From an uncultured bacterium (GTDB lineage: Bacteria; Planctomycetota; Phycisphaerae; Sedimentisphaerales; Anaerobacaceae), in the NCBI GenBank assembly GCA_913009865.1, contig CAJVYK010000028.1:1-15854 (forward strand): a stretch of 15,854 nucleotides of DNA, written 5' to 3'. Below the pieces are notes generated by a model. The model did not search any database and had not been told where the DNA came from. It saw only the letters and a program-made list of their open reading frames with translations. Position numbers and translations under genes: made by a program. Of the stretch, positions 1 through 6,018 are shown one piece after another; position 1 is the first letter of the stretch, and each line of letters starts with the position of its first letter.

Positions 1-2
1 CG

Positions 3-503
3 GCGGTGGCCAAATTTGCGGCAGCCGGAAAGTCAACGCCTAAAAAAGACCTTGGACTTTTGGCTGTTATCTATGGCAATATTTATGTTGCACAGATAGC
101 GATGGGTGCAAATCCCAATCAGACGGTAAAGGCATTTGTCGAAGCCGAGGCCTATCCGGGCCCTTCGCTTATAATTGCCTACTCGCATTGTATCGCTCAC
201 GGTATCAATATGACCAACGGCTATCAGGAGCAGAAAAGGGCTGTTGATTGCGGCCATTGGCTGTTGTACAGGTTCAATCCACTGCTTAAAAAAGAGAATA
301 AAAACCCGTTGCAGCTTGACTCGAAGGCCCCTACGCTTGACTTTGAAGAGTACATTTATGGCGAAAACCGTTTCCGTGCGCTGCAGAAATCCCAGCCGAA
401 GATAGCAGAGAAGCTGCTCAAACTTGCCAGGAGCGATGCGGCCCAGAGGTATGCTTTTATGGAGCAGCTTGCAAGATTAACGTACGGTGAAAGTAATCAA
501 TAA
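3..503 (+). CDS. nifJ: Pyruvate:ferredoxin (flavodoxin) oxidoreductase, C-terminal fragment
   Basis: The reading frame is open from the window edge, so the gene starts upstream; a GTG at 6 is not a true start. About 166 residues remain of an enzyme normally near 1200. The family decarboxylates pyruvate to acetyl-CoA in the cytoplasm, passing electrons to ferredoxin or flavodoxin through thiamine diphosphate and iron-sulfur clusters. The segment matches the end of the thiamine-diphosphate domain: a GNIYVAQIAMGANPNQ stretch, then EAEAYPGPSLIIAYSHCIAHG, then VDCGHWLLYRFNP, which corresponds to the family's CGxWxLYRxxP. The tail ends with the usual helical segment and a TAA. The lipoprotein gene begins 23 bases downstream, so the two may be co-transcribed, though their functions have no obvious link. 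The family call is firm; substrate preference within the 2-oxoacid oxidoreductases cannot be settled from the tail alone. Confidence 0.93.
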   Translation, partial: AVAKFAAAGKSTPKKDLGLLAVIYGNIYVAQIAMGANPNQTVKAFVEAEAYPGPSLIIAYSHCIAHGINMTNGYQEQKRAVDCGHWLLYRFNPLLKKENKNPLQLDSKAPTLDFEEYIYGENRFRALQKSQPKIAEKLLKLARSDAAQRYAFMEQLARLTYGESNQ

Positions 504-526
504 TCAATGGTACTCAGGGCGGTAAA

Positions 527-1321
527 ATGATTGATAAGTTGTCGAATATGCTGTGTTTGCTGGTTCTTGCAACGGCTTTTGTTGTCGCTGGCTGTCAGCA
601 GGAATACAGAGGGCAAGCGGCGGGCTTCAACCCGTTAGCCGACCCCAATTTTGTTATGCCTGATTATGCCTCCGGCGCAATTGAAGCGACGGGTGGGCGC
701 CAGGCCTGGACGAAGGCCGAAAAGCTGCGAGTTGATGGTGTGGTTACTTTTTACCAGCCGGATGGCAGCTTTTGCCTGACGGAGCAACATTACGAAATTT
801 ATCCGTGGTCAAATTCTATTCGTATTTCAGCCGCCGAGCCGCAAGGTAAGCTCATCTGGGAATTGTCAGAGGGGATGGGGCAATTCAGCGTATTGGCCGA
901 TGCCGAGCAAGTTTGTGCTTTGCCAATTCCGCTCTCCGAGCGCCGGTTTGCAGAAGGGATACTCTATATAACGACGGCCCCGGCACGTTTTTTGGATAAG
1001 CGGTTTGAATTTCGTAAAAGCCCCGATCCGGCCAAAATCCAGGGATGCTGGTATTATCCAATTGAGCTGGTTAGTTGCGAGGTAACGGAGACGGTGCCGA
1101 TTCGGTTTAAAGTGGTTTTCTATCAGAGCAGCGACAGTTCATTAATCGATATGATTTGGTATGCTGATTTTGAGAGAGAAGAGTTTTTGATGGTTCGCGG
1201 CTATGACTATAGAGAAGTTGAAAGAGGCCCTGTTTGGCTTCCCGCCAAGATAGAGATATTTAAAACTGATGCACAGGGCGTTTTGCAGCAGCGGATGGTT
1301 AAAATAGATTTTTACGAGTAG
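527..1321 (+). CDS. Predicted lipoprotein with LolA-like features
   Basis: A 264-residue protein with a lipoprotein signal peptide: a short Lys-containing start, a hydrophobic stretch at about residues 8-21, and the lipobox VAGC ending at Cys23. The mature protein should be lipid-anchored in the cell envelope. The ATG at 527 is supported by a purine-rich GGGCGG a few bases upstream. After the signal, the segment AIEATGGRQAW and the following LRVDGVVTFYQPDG resemble the start of LolA-like, outer-membrane lipoprotein-sorting-like domains, in which a 'GG-x-x-x-W/L' motif precedes an antiparallel beta half-barrel. The remainder is rich in alternating beta-type segments with aromatic residues, as expected for that fold. 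This is inference from pattern, not a confirmed family match. The gene sits between the oxidoreductase and the cold-shock gene, and neither neighbour suggests a function. It could equally be a planctomycete-specific hypothetical lipoprotein. Confidence 0.72.
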   Translation: MIDKLSNMLCLLVLATAFVVAGCQQEYRGQAAGFNPLADPNFVMPDYASGAIEATGGRQAWTKAEKLRVDGVVTFYQPDGSFCLTEQHYEIYPWSNSIRISAAEPQGKLIWELSEGMGQFSVLADAEQVCALPIPLSERRFAEGILYITTAPARFLDKRFEFRKSPDPAKIQGCWYYPIELVSCEVTETVPIRFKVVFYQSSDSSLIDMIWYADFEREEFLMVRGYDYREVERGPVWLPAKIEIFKTDAQGVLQQRMVKIDFYE

Positions 1322-1327
1322 TTTATG

Positions 1328-1409
1328 GTATCGTAAAGAAGTAATCCTTTATCCCTCGATGGCGTACTTCTGATAAAAGACGAGGGAATCTAAATAGTAG
1401 GCCCGATAC
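1328..1409 (+). promoter_or_regulatory. Candidate structured leader RNA of the cold-shock gene (pseudoknot)
   Basis: Three perfect complementary pairs lie in the 110 bases between the lipoprotein stop and the cold-shock start. GTATCG at 1328-1333 pairs with CGATAC at 1404-1409 as a closing stem. Inside it, AGAAGTA at 1337-1343 pairs with TACTTCT at 1365-1371, and TCCCTCG at 1352-1358 pairs with CGAGGGA at 1381-1387. The two inner helices interlock in the order of an H-type pseudoknot, with connecting loops of about 8, 6 and 9 bases, or could be mutually exclusive alternatives. The ribosome binding site (about 1418-1423) lies just outside the closing stem. Long structured leaders are known for E. 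coli cspA, where folding responds to temperature; a similar role here is inference. I do not recognise a known riboswitch class. Confidence 0.45.
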
Positions 1410-1431
1410 AGAGGTCCAGGGAGTAGAATAA

Positions 1432-1635
1432 GTGAGTACAGGTACAGTAAAATGGTTTAATGAGAGCAAAGGATTTGGTTTTATCGTCCCCGACGACGGG
1501 GGTGAGGATGTTTTTGTCCATCACTCGAACATTGCGGCGGAGGGTTATCGGTCCCTTGAGGAGGGCCAGAAGGTTGAGTTTGAGGTAGGGCAGGGCCGCA
1601 AGGGTCCCGAAGCGACCAATGTGAAGCCCTGCTGA
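1432..1635 (+). CDS. csp: Cold-shock protein, CspA family
   Basis: A 67-residue single cold-shock domain of standard length. The nucleic-acid-binding motifs are both present: RNP1 as KGFGFI at residues 13-18 and RNP2 as VFVHH at residues 27-31, preceded by the usual GTVKWFNESKG start. These proteins bind single-stranded RNA or DNA and act as RNA chaperones in the cytoplasm. The start is GTG, supported by AGGGAG about 8 bases upstream and by exact agreement with the family N-terminus. The gene appears to be its own short transcription unit or the last of one: a potentially structured leader precedes it and a strong intrinsic terminator follows. Regulation by leader folding is plausible but unproven. 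Cold induction cannot be read from the sequence, because many family members are constitutive. Confidence 0.96.
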   Translation: MSTGTVKWFNESKGFGFIVPDDGGEDVFVHHSNIAAEGYRSLEEGQKVEFEVGQGRKGPEATNVKPC

Positions 1636-1658
1636 GCTTAATTTTGTCGCTCATTGCC

Positions 1659-1681
1659 CGTGCCCCGGGCAGCGGGGCACG
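1659..1681 (+). other. GC-rich hairpin after the cold-shock gene
   Basis: CGTGCCCC at 1659-1666 pairs perfectly with GGGGCACG at 1674-1681 around a 7-base loop, 23 bases after the cold-shock stop codon. There is no T-run after it, so it is not a classical intrinsic terminator. It may protect the 3' end of the messenger or assist the terminator that follows. Confidence 0.55.
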
Positions 1682-1721
1682 AGGCCGGAATCACGGGTCA
1701 CTATCGATGGGGGTCGATATT

Positions 1722-1755
1722 CAGCGATTTTTATCGCTGTTTGTATTTTTTTTCT
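1722..1755 (+). terminator. Intrinsic terminator of the cold-shock gene
   Basis: CAGCGAT at 1722-1728 and ATCGCTG at 1733-1739 form a perfect 7-bp stem with a TTTT loop, followed directly by a T-rich tract (TTTGTATTTTTTTTCT). This is the most convincing terminator in the window and separates the cold-shock gene from the exopolysaccharide locus. Confidence 0.82.
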
Positions 1756-1958
1756 ACTGAAATGGTCTTTTTATCTGTATTGGCATTGCGATAATTATAG
1801 GGCTTAAATAAAAAGGGCTGTAGTGAACAAATCGCACATCTAAAGAGTATAAATACATAATTGTTTTTTTCGTATGAAAGTGAGGAGCGGCCTGGTAGGG
1901 ATATCAACGAAGCATTTAGTTTCATAACTGCTTTTAGCGCCTATGGTTGTAGTTCAAG

Positions 1959-2061
1959 AATCAAATATCAAAATGTAAAATTAAGGAAATTGTCCACAGG
2001 ACGCCTTACGGCGGAAGTTGTCCCTGAGGGACTCCGCAATTTTGAATTTTGAATTTTGATT
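1959..2061. repeat. Imperfect inverted repeat of about 100 bases with internal hairpins
   Basis: The arm at 1959-1982 matches the reverse complement of the arm at 2038-2061 in 20 of 24 positions. The right arm is itself a run of AATTTTG-like 7-base units. Between the arms lie three small perfect hairpins: GTCC/GGAC at 1992-1995 and 1999-2002, CGCC/GGCG at 2002-2005 and 2010-2013, and GTCCC/GGGAC at 2020-2024 and 2028-2032. The last is also enclosed by GCGGA/TCCGC (2011-2015 and 2033-2037). The whole could fold like a cloverleaf. It has the size and symmetry of a non-autonomous palindromic repeat such as REP- or MITE-like elements, but no target duplication was identified. Confidence 0.6.
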
Positions 2062-2162
2062 TTTACTTTTATTTCTTTGTGGTATTGGTCTTACGGTGGC
2101 TAAAAAAAGTTAAGCGAACAGGGTGTTAAACCGATAAAATTCATCAAGTAAACGTGTGTTTT

Positions 2163-2188
2163 TCCGCTTAGGGACGTCTTCCGGCGGA
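2163..2188. repeat. Short palindromic repeat, copy with TCCGC/GCGGA ends
   Basis: TCCGC at 2163-2167 is complementary to GCGGA at 2184-2188. The sequence between them is a variant of the core found at 1992-2015 and 2329-2356 (CTT-GGG-CG-CTT-CGGCGG pattern). It is followed by TTTTT, so it might also act as a weak terminator. Confidence 0.45.
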
Positions 2189-2280
2189 TGTTTTTCAGCC
2201 GTTTGTAGAGAATTGAAAGTTCATTGTTTCCTGGTAATTTTAGCGGTATGAATCCTATTAGAGATTCTATAGGGAATGTT

Positions 2281-3948
2281 ATGGTACAGAATTCGGGATA
2301 TGCTTCGCGCTTGGGGGAAATTTCTAACTCCGCTTGGGGGCGCCTTACGGCGGGGGCCCAAAGGATACGCACTGTAGCGATTGTACTGCTTTTGTCTGTT
2401 CTAAGTATTTACATGGCTGGTTGTGGTAATAAATTTTTTGACCCGACTCAAGTAGGCAGATTTCGTCCTGTTCCAGCGGTCAATGTGATATTGGATTCGT
2501 TGGGTGTTGCGGATGAAACACCGTCGGCCTGGGAGGGAGCCGAAGAGCCGCGACCGGTAGATGTTATAGTATATGATACTGATTATGTGTTTGCTTCCGG
2601 CGATATTGTCAGAATATCCATTTTCGAATTACTTCAGGAGGGGGCTCCGTTTATAAACGATTATACGGTTACTGAGACCGGCAAAATATCCATTCCGGAA
2701 GTTGGGGTAATTGAGGCGGCAGGATTGACCGAATCTCAACTTGAAGAGGAGATAATGCAGATTCTTTCGCCGAGCATACTAAAAGAGCCGTCTGTTACCG
2801 TAACTTTGATGAGCTCGCAACAACGTGCGTTTTCAATATCGGGTAATGGAGTGCCTCGGCCGAGCAGATATCCTATTCCGCGGTATGATTTTAGGTTGCT
2901 TGATGCGCTTGCGACAGCGGGGGGGATAAACCAATTTAACATAAGCTATATTTATGTTTCGCGTTCTGTTACGGGCAAAGAAGTAATAACTGAGTCTGTC
3001 GAGCCGGAGCCGGTTTTGCCGGAGGGGCAGGAGGAACTGATTGGTCCTGAACGGGAGATGCTGGAGATAATAGCGCCGCGGGCGAAGCGTCAATTGCCCG
3101 TCACAGGTGGATTGGTTATAGCTTCTGCGGAGATGATAACAGATACCGAACTTACCGAAGCGGCTTTGCCGGAAGGTTTTGAACCGCTGAGCAGTGGCGG
3201 GCAGGCGGGAATAGGCGCCGAAGCCGCGGAGGAGTCATTTATCGAGCCGGCAGGTCGAGAGACGATAGATGAGCCAATTAAGGAGGAAAGAAAGGGCCGT
3301 ATTGAGTGGATTTTTCAGGACGGCAGATGGGTTCCGGTTCAAATTCCTCGGTCGGAGCCGGTAGTTAAAGTCGCGCCGGAGAAAGTGGTCAAGCCGCTGA
3401 AGGAAACGGTGCCGGAGGATTTCGGCTGGGACCAGATAGGTACCGGAGGAGTGCAGGCGCGGGTTATAAAGATTCCTGCCGACAGGCTGGCCGGCGGTGA
3501 CCCTCGATATAATATTGTGATAAGGCCTGGTGACAACATTCAGGTGCCTGTTGATATTATCGGCGAATTCTGTATTATGGGTAATGTCAACAGTCAGGGA
3601 TATATTAATATTACAGGCCGGCCGATGACCTTGAAGATGGCTATAGCTGCAGCAGGTGGTTTGGGACCTTTGGCGTGGCCGAAGCGTTGTGAGGTGGTAA
3701 GAAGGGTCGGTAAGAACAAAGAAGAAATCGTGCTGGTGGATTTGGATAAAATTGCCCGAGGAGAACAGCCGGATTTCTTTATTAAGCCGAACGATTTGAT
3801 AAATGTCGGCACACATTCGACCGCAAGGTGGCGTGCGGTTTTGCGAAATGCGTTCAGGGCTACTTACGGATTCGGGTTTGTTTACGACCGTAATTTTGCA
3901 GATAGAGATTACGGCACTCGCAGGCCTATACCCAGCTGGCTTTTTTAG
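2281..3948 (+). CDS. Wza-type polysaccharide export outer-membrane lipoprotein
   Basis: A predicted 555-residue protein that should form the outer-membrane channel through which an exopolysaccharide leaves the cell. The lipobox MAGC ends at Cys48, after a hydrophobic core at about residues 31-45. A polysaccharide-export domain spans about residues 101-170 (YVFASGDIVRISIFE onward). A first SLBB-type region lies at about 175-225 (ALATAGGINQF) and a second at about 411-510 (IRPGDNIQVPV, then MAIAAAGGLGPL). Between them is an unusual Pro/Glu-rich linker of some 160 residues. The frame also allows a TTG at 2224 and an ATG at 2250. I chose ATG 2281 because AGGGA sits about 6 bases upstream. The resulting signal peptide has a 30-residue n-region, part of which is encoded by a short palindromic repeat (2329-2358). 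It is first in the apparent operon, 72 bases ahead of the exosortase gene. The family call is strong; the exact start is uncertain. Confidence 0.9.
   Translation: MVQNSGYASRLGEISNSAWGRLTAGAQRIRTVAIVLLLSVLSIYMAGCGNKFFDPTQVGRFRPVPAVNVILDSLGVADETPSAWEGAEEPRPVDVIVYDTDYVFASGDIVRISIFELLQEGAPFINDYTVTETGKISIPEVGVIEAAGLTESQLEEEIMQILSPSILKEPSVTVTLMSSQQRAFSISGNGVPRPSRYPIPRYDFRLLDALATAGGINQFNISYIYVSRSVTGKEVITESVEPEPVLPEGQEELIGPEREMLEIIAPRAKRQLPVTGGLVIASAEMITDTELTEAALPEGFEPLSSGGQAGIGAEAAEESFIEPAGRETIDEPIKEERKGRIEWIFQDGRWVPVQIPRSEPVVKVAPEKVVKPLKETVPEDFGWDQIGTGGVQARVIKIPADRLAGGDPRYNIVIRPGDNIQVPVDIIGEFCIMGNVNSQGYINITGRPMTLKMAIAAAGGLGPLAWPKRCEVVRRVGKNKEEIVLVDLDKIARGEQPDFFIKPNDLINVGTHSTARWRAVLRNAFRATYGFGFVYDRNFADRDYGTRRPIPSWLF
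2329..2358. repeat. Palindromic repeat copy inside the export gene
   Basis: This stretch contains CGCCTTACGGCG at 2341-2352, identical to the core at 2002-2013, preceded by TCCGCTTGGGGG, which resembles the copy at 2163. It forms a CGCC-TTAC-GGCG hairpin, extended on the outside by CTTGGG against CCCAAAG with a bulge. In the export-protein frame it encodes about residues 17-26, upstream of the hydrophobic signal core. Confidence 0.55.
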
Positions 3949-3955
3949 TGTGTAG

Positions 3956-3982
3956 CGTTTCCGCCCCTGCTTGCGCAGAACG
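3956..3982 (+). other. Possible weak attenuator between export and exosortase genes
   Basis: CGTT at 3956-3959 plus CTGC at 3967-3970 can pair with GCAG at 3975-3978 plus AACG at 3979-3982, leaving a 7-base bulge. A T-rich tract follows (ATTTTTACTTTTGCC and further T-runs). The stem is short, so this could at most reduce read-through into the exosortase gene. Confidence 0.25.
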
Positions 3983-4020
3983 ATTTTTACTTTTGCCTTT
4001 TTTATTTTATCTTGTTAGTT

Positions 4021-5121
4021 ATGGCGGAGAATATTGCATCTTCTATTGCAGAGGGAAACCATTTTGCAGAAGGTCGCAAAACGGGGACCCAAACACAAGG
4101 CCCAACTGCGCCCTTGTCTATGCGGAGTTGGCGTGAGCTTGGGATGCATACTTACATCAGGATATTGATAATTGCCGGATTGTTTACCTACCTTTTTCGC
4201 AGCGAAATTAGCGGTATCGTCCGCGGATGGCTCACAGACAGTAGTTGGTCGCATGGTTTTCTAATCCCTCTTTTTAGTTTATACTTCATTAATCAGCACA
4301 GGGGTGAAATTTTAGGTCTTCAGTACGCCAGGGATCCGCTGGCGGTTCTTCTTCACGGTCGCCGTCCGGAGCCTCTCCTGCCCGGTCAAACCAGGCCGGA
4401 CTACCTGGGTTTGTTTTTTCTGATTTGCGCTCTTATGTTTTATCTTTTTAATATGGTCAGTCCATCCGGATATGCATACTTTCGTTCTATTTCGATGATA
4501 GCATCGCTTGGTGCGGTTGTATTGTTTTTGGGAGGATGGCGTTTGATTAAATATACGTGGCTGCCGATAGCGTTTTTGGTATTTGCTGTGCCGCTGCCGG
4601 GCCGATTTTATGTTCAGGTGACTATGCCGATGCGCATACTCGCTGCCAGGATGACAACCACTTTGATGAATTTGGTTAGCGGAATGGACGCTACGGTCAA
4701 TGGTGTGGTGATAGATGTGATTTATAAGGGCCGGCCTTTGGAGCCTTCGCTTAATGTGGCCGAGGCCTGCAGCGGGATGCGATTGCTGATGGCCTTTTTG
4801 GCTTTGGGTGTTGCTATGGCCTATTTGCACTACAGACCTATATGGCAGCGAATTATCTTGTTGGCCAGCACAATACCGATAGCGATATTTTGCAATATCG
4901 TACGAGTCACAGTTACCGGATTTATTTATGTGCTGGCGGACCCCAGGTACGCTCAGGGTATTTATCATGATATTCTTGGGATGGCGATGTTGCCGTTGGC
5001 GTTTGGCTTATATGGTCTTATAGCGTGGTTTATGTCGAGTTTGTTTATTGAGGAAGCCGAGGTGAGTTCCTCGGATGTTTCTGATATTGTAGTTCGTCGT
5101 CGGGAAAGGCCTGAGTCGTGA
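4021..5121 (+). CDS. Exosortase (EpsH/XrtA-like transmembrane cysteine transpeptidase)
   Basis: A 366-residue polytopic inner-membrane protein with about eight hydrophobic segments. The exosortase catalytic triad is visible, numbered from this ATG: Cys250 in EACSGMRLL, Arg295 in NIVRVTVTG, and His316 in YHDILG. The upstream SHGFLIPLFSLYFI segment is also typical. Exosortases are thought to cleave PEP-CTERM-type C-terminal sorting signals and pass the protein to an envelope or exopolysaccharide acceptor. A TTG at 4012 would add three residues; ATG 4021 was preferred although no strong ribosome binding site precedes either. Other in-frame ATGs (4120, 4144) would remove a hydrophilic, low-complexity N-terminal stretch of about 40 residues and are possible true starts. 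It lies between the Wza-type gene and an EpsI-like gene, the classic exosortase/exopolysaccharide arrangement. No sorting-signal substrate is in the window. Confidence 0.93.
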   Translation: MAENIASSIAEGNHFAEGRKTGTQTQGPTAPLSMRSWRELGMHTYIRILIIAGLFTYLFRSEISGIVRGWLTDSSWSHGFLIPLFSLYFINQHRGEILGLQYARDPLAVLLHGRRPEPLLPGQTRPDYLGLFFLICALMFYLFNMVSPSGYAYFRSISMIASLGAVVLFLGGWRLIKYTWLPIAFLVFAVPLPGRFYVQVTMPMRILAARMTTTLMNLVSGMDATVNGVVIDVIYKGRPLEPSLNVAEACSGMRLLMAFLALGVAMAYLHYRPIWQRIILLASTIPIAIFCNIVRVTVTGFIYVLADPRYAQGIYHDILGMAMLPLAFGLYGLIAWFMSSLFIEEAEVSSSDVSDIVVRRRERPES

Positions 5122-5140
5122 GCCGTATTGTGTGAAGATA

Positions 5141-5165
5141 AGATGCGAGATACCAGATACCAGAT
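5141..5165. repeat. Heptamer tandem repeat, AGATACC type
   Basis: AGATGCG (5141-5147), AGATACC (5148-5154), AGATACC (5155-5161) and AGAT (5162-5165) form about 3.5 units in strict 7-base phase. They overlap the start codon and first codons of the EpsI-like gene. Confidence 0.6.
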
Positions 5166-5922
5166 TTATTTACAGCCGGCCTTTTTAATATGCGCAATAG
5201 TGCTTGCGATAGCGGGAAGCGGTATGTCGATAGCCATAAAGAGTTTCGGAGTGTACTTAAAGAAGGAACCGCTGCCGTTGAAGAAATCTTTAGACCTTTT
5301 GGATGAAAACGGTTTAGCTGCTTACAGGGTGGTATCAAAAGACAAAATCGAAAATGAAGAGATTGTTAAGGCTCTGGGCACGGAAGATTATATTCAATGG
5401 ACTCTGGAAGATACCGGTGCAGCCGCTGACAGTGCCGTCCGTTATTGCTTGTTGTTTATCACTTATTACGAGCTTCCGGACAGGGTGCCGCATGTGCCGG
5501 AGGAATGTTATACCGGCAGCGGCTATCAAAAACTTTCATCTGATGGCATAACGCTCGAAATAAATAAAGATGGTACCGAGGGAAAAATTCCGGCAAGACG
5601 CCTCATTTTTGGCGCTATGAATTCCAATGTTTGGCAGGCGGATACAAAATTTCCGGTTTTGTACTTTTTTAATGTCAACGGTGTTTATGCCAGCAGCAGA
5701 GAAGATGCCCGAATAGTTCTTAACAAAAATATCTTCGGCGAATATTCGTATTTTTGCAAAGTTGAATGGAAGTTTTTTAACGCGAAATTTGGTACAGTAG
5801 CTTACCCGAGCAAAGAAGAAGCAGCGGCGGCAAGCCAAAAGCTCTTAAGCGTAATCTTACCCATTTTAGAAAGCCAACATTGGCCCGGTATAAAGAAGGA
5901 AGAAGCAGATAGTAGTAAATAA
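5143..5922 (+). CDS. Exosortase-associated EpsI-like protein (DUF3485-type)
   Basis: A 259-residue protein with one N-terminal membrane segment at about residues 13-32 and a soluble, probably periplasmic remainder. The motif HVPEECYTGSGY, with His117 and Cys122 from this ATG, matches the H-x-P-x-x-C-x-x-G-x-G/W signature of EpsI proteins, which accompany or are fused to exosortases. Its role in exosortase function or polymer export is not biochemically settled; the conserved Cys and His suggest catalysis or cofactor binding. The gene starts 21 bases after the exosortase stop, so translation is probably coupled. A TTG at 5128 would add five residues. Its first codons coincide with a heptamer repeat (AGATGCG, AGATACC, AGATACC), giving the N-terminus MRDTRYQIY. 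In many lineages this domain is fused to the exosortase; here it is separate. Confidence 0.85.
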   Translation: MRDTRYQIYLQPAFLICAIVLAIAGSGMSIAIKSFGVYLKKEPLPLKKSLDLLDENGLAAYRVVSKDKIENEEIVKALGTEDYIQWTLEDTGAAADSAVRYCLLFITYYELPDRVPHVPEECYTGSGYQKLSSDGITLEINKDGTEGKIPARRLIFGAMNSNVWQADTKFPVLYFFNVNGVYASSREDARIVLNKNIFGEYSYFCKVEWKFFNAKFGTVAYPSKEEAAAASQKLLSVILPILESQHWPGIKKEEADSSK

Positions 5923-5954
5923 GCTGGAGGGCATTGGCCTGATTGGGAAATAGT

Positions 5955-5975
5955 GGATAGTTATAGCGTATAGGA
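5955..5975. repeat. Degenerate heptamer repeat, TATAGCG type
   Basis: GGATAGT (5955-5961), TATAGCG (5962-5968) and TATAGGA (5969-5975) are three related units in 7-base phase, in the 96-base gap between the EpsI-like and TPR genes. The middle unit shares TAGCG with the array at 13265-13335. Confidence 0.45.
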
Positions 5976-6018
5976 AAAGCTAAACGATATTAAGATATGC
6001 ACAATACAAGGTTAAGTT

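Larger units (their letters stand above)
1756..2280. other. Gene-poor stretch upstream of the export gene
   Basis: About 525 bases with no credible gene. The first 200 are AT-rich and show nothing I can name. The middle holds a long imperfect inverted repeat (1959-2061). A related small palindrome lies at 2163-2188. A weak promoter-like pair, TTGAAA at 2213-2218 and TAATTT at 2235-2240 with a 16-base spacer, lies in front of the export gene. If it is real, transcription would begin near 2247, which would favour the ATG at 2281 over the earlier TTG and ATG codons. Confidence 0.5.

Noticed and set aside
1328..1409. Known riboswitch (fluoride, preQ1 or cyclic-di-GMP class)
   Set aside because: The interlocked helices recall such folds, but I could not match the conserved core bases of any of these classes.
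1861..2052. Possible 63-residue gene starting at TTG
   Set aside because: Its second half is entirely the inverted-repeat element, the composition is not protein-like, and no family is recognisable.
1959..2061. tRNA or tmRNA gene because of the cloverleaf-like folding
   Set aside because: There is no acceptor stem of the right form, no T-loop consensus and no CCA-type end; the arms are simple A/T-rich repeats.
3235..3816. Long minus-strand open frame opposite the export gene
   Set aside because: It is the antisense shadow of a well-supported domain-bearing gene; its product is rich in Arg, Asn and His with no motif.
4312..4968. Long minus-strand open frame opposite the exosortase gene
   Set aside because: It is a shadow of the exosortase coding strand; the predicted protein is low-complexity in His, Gln and Arg.
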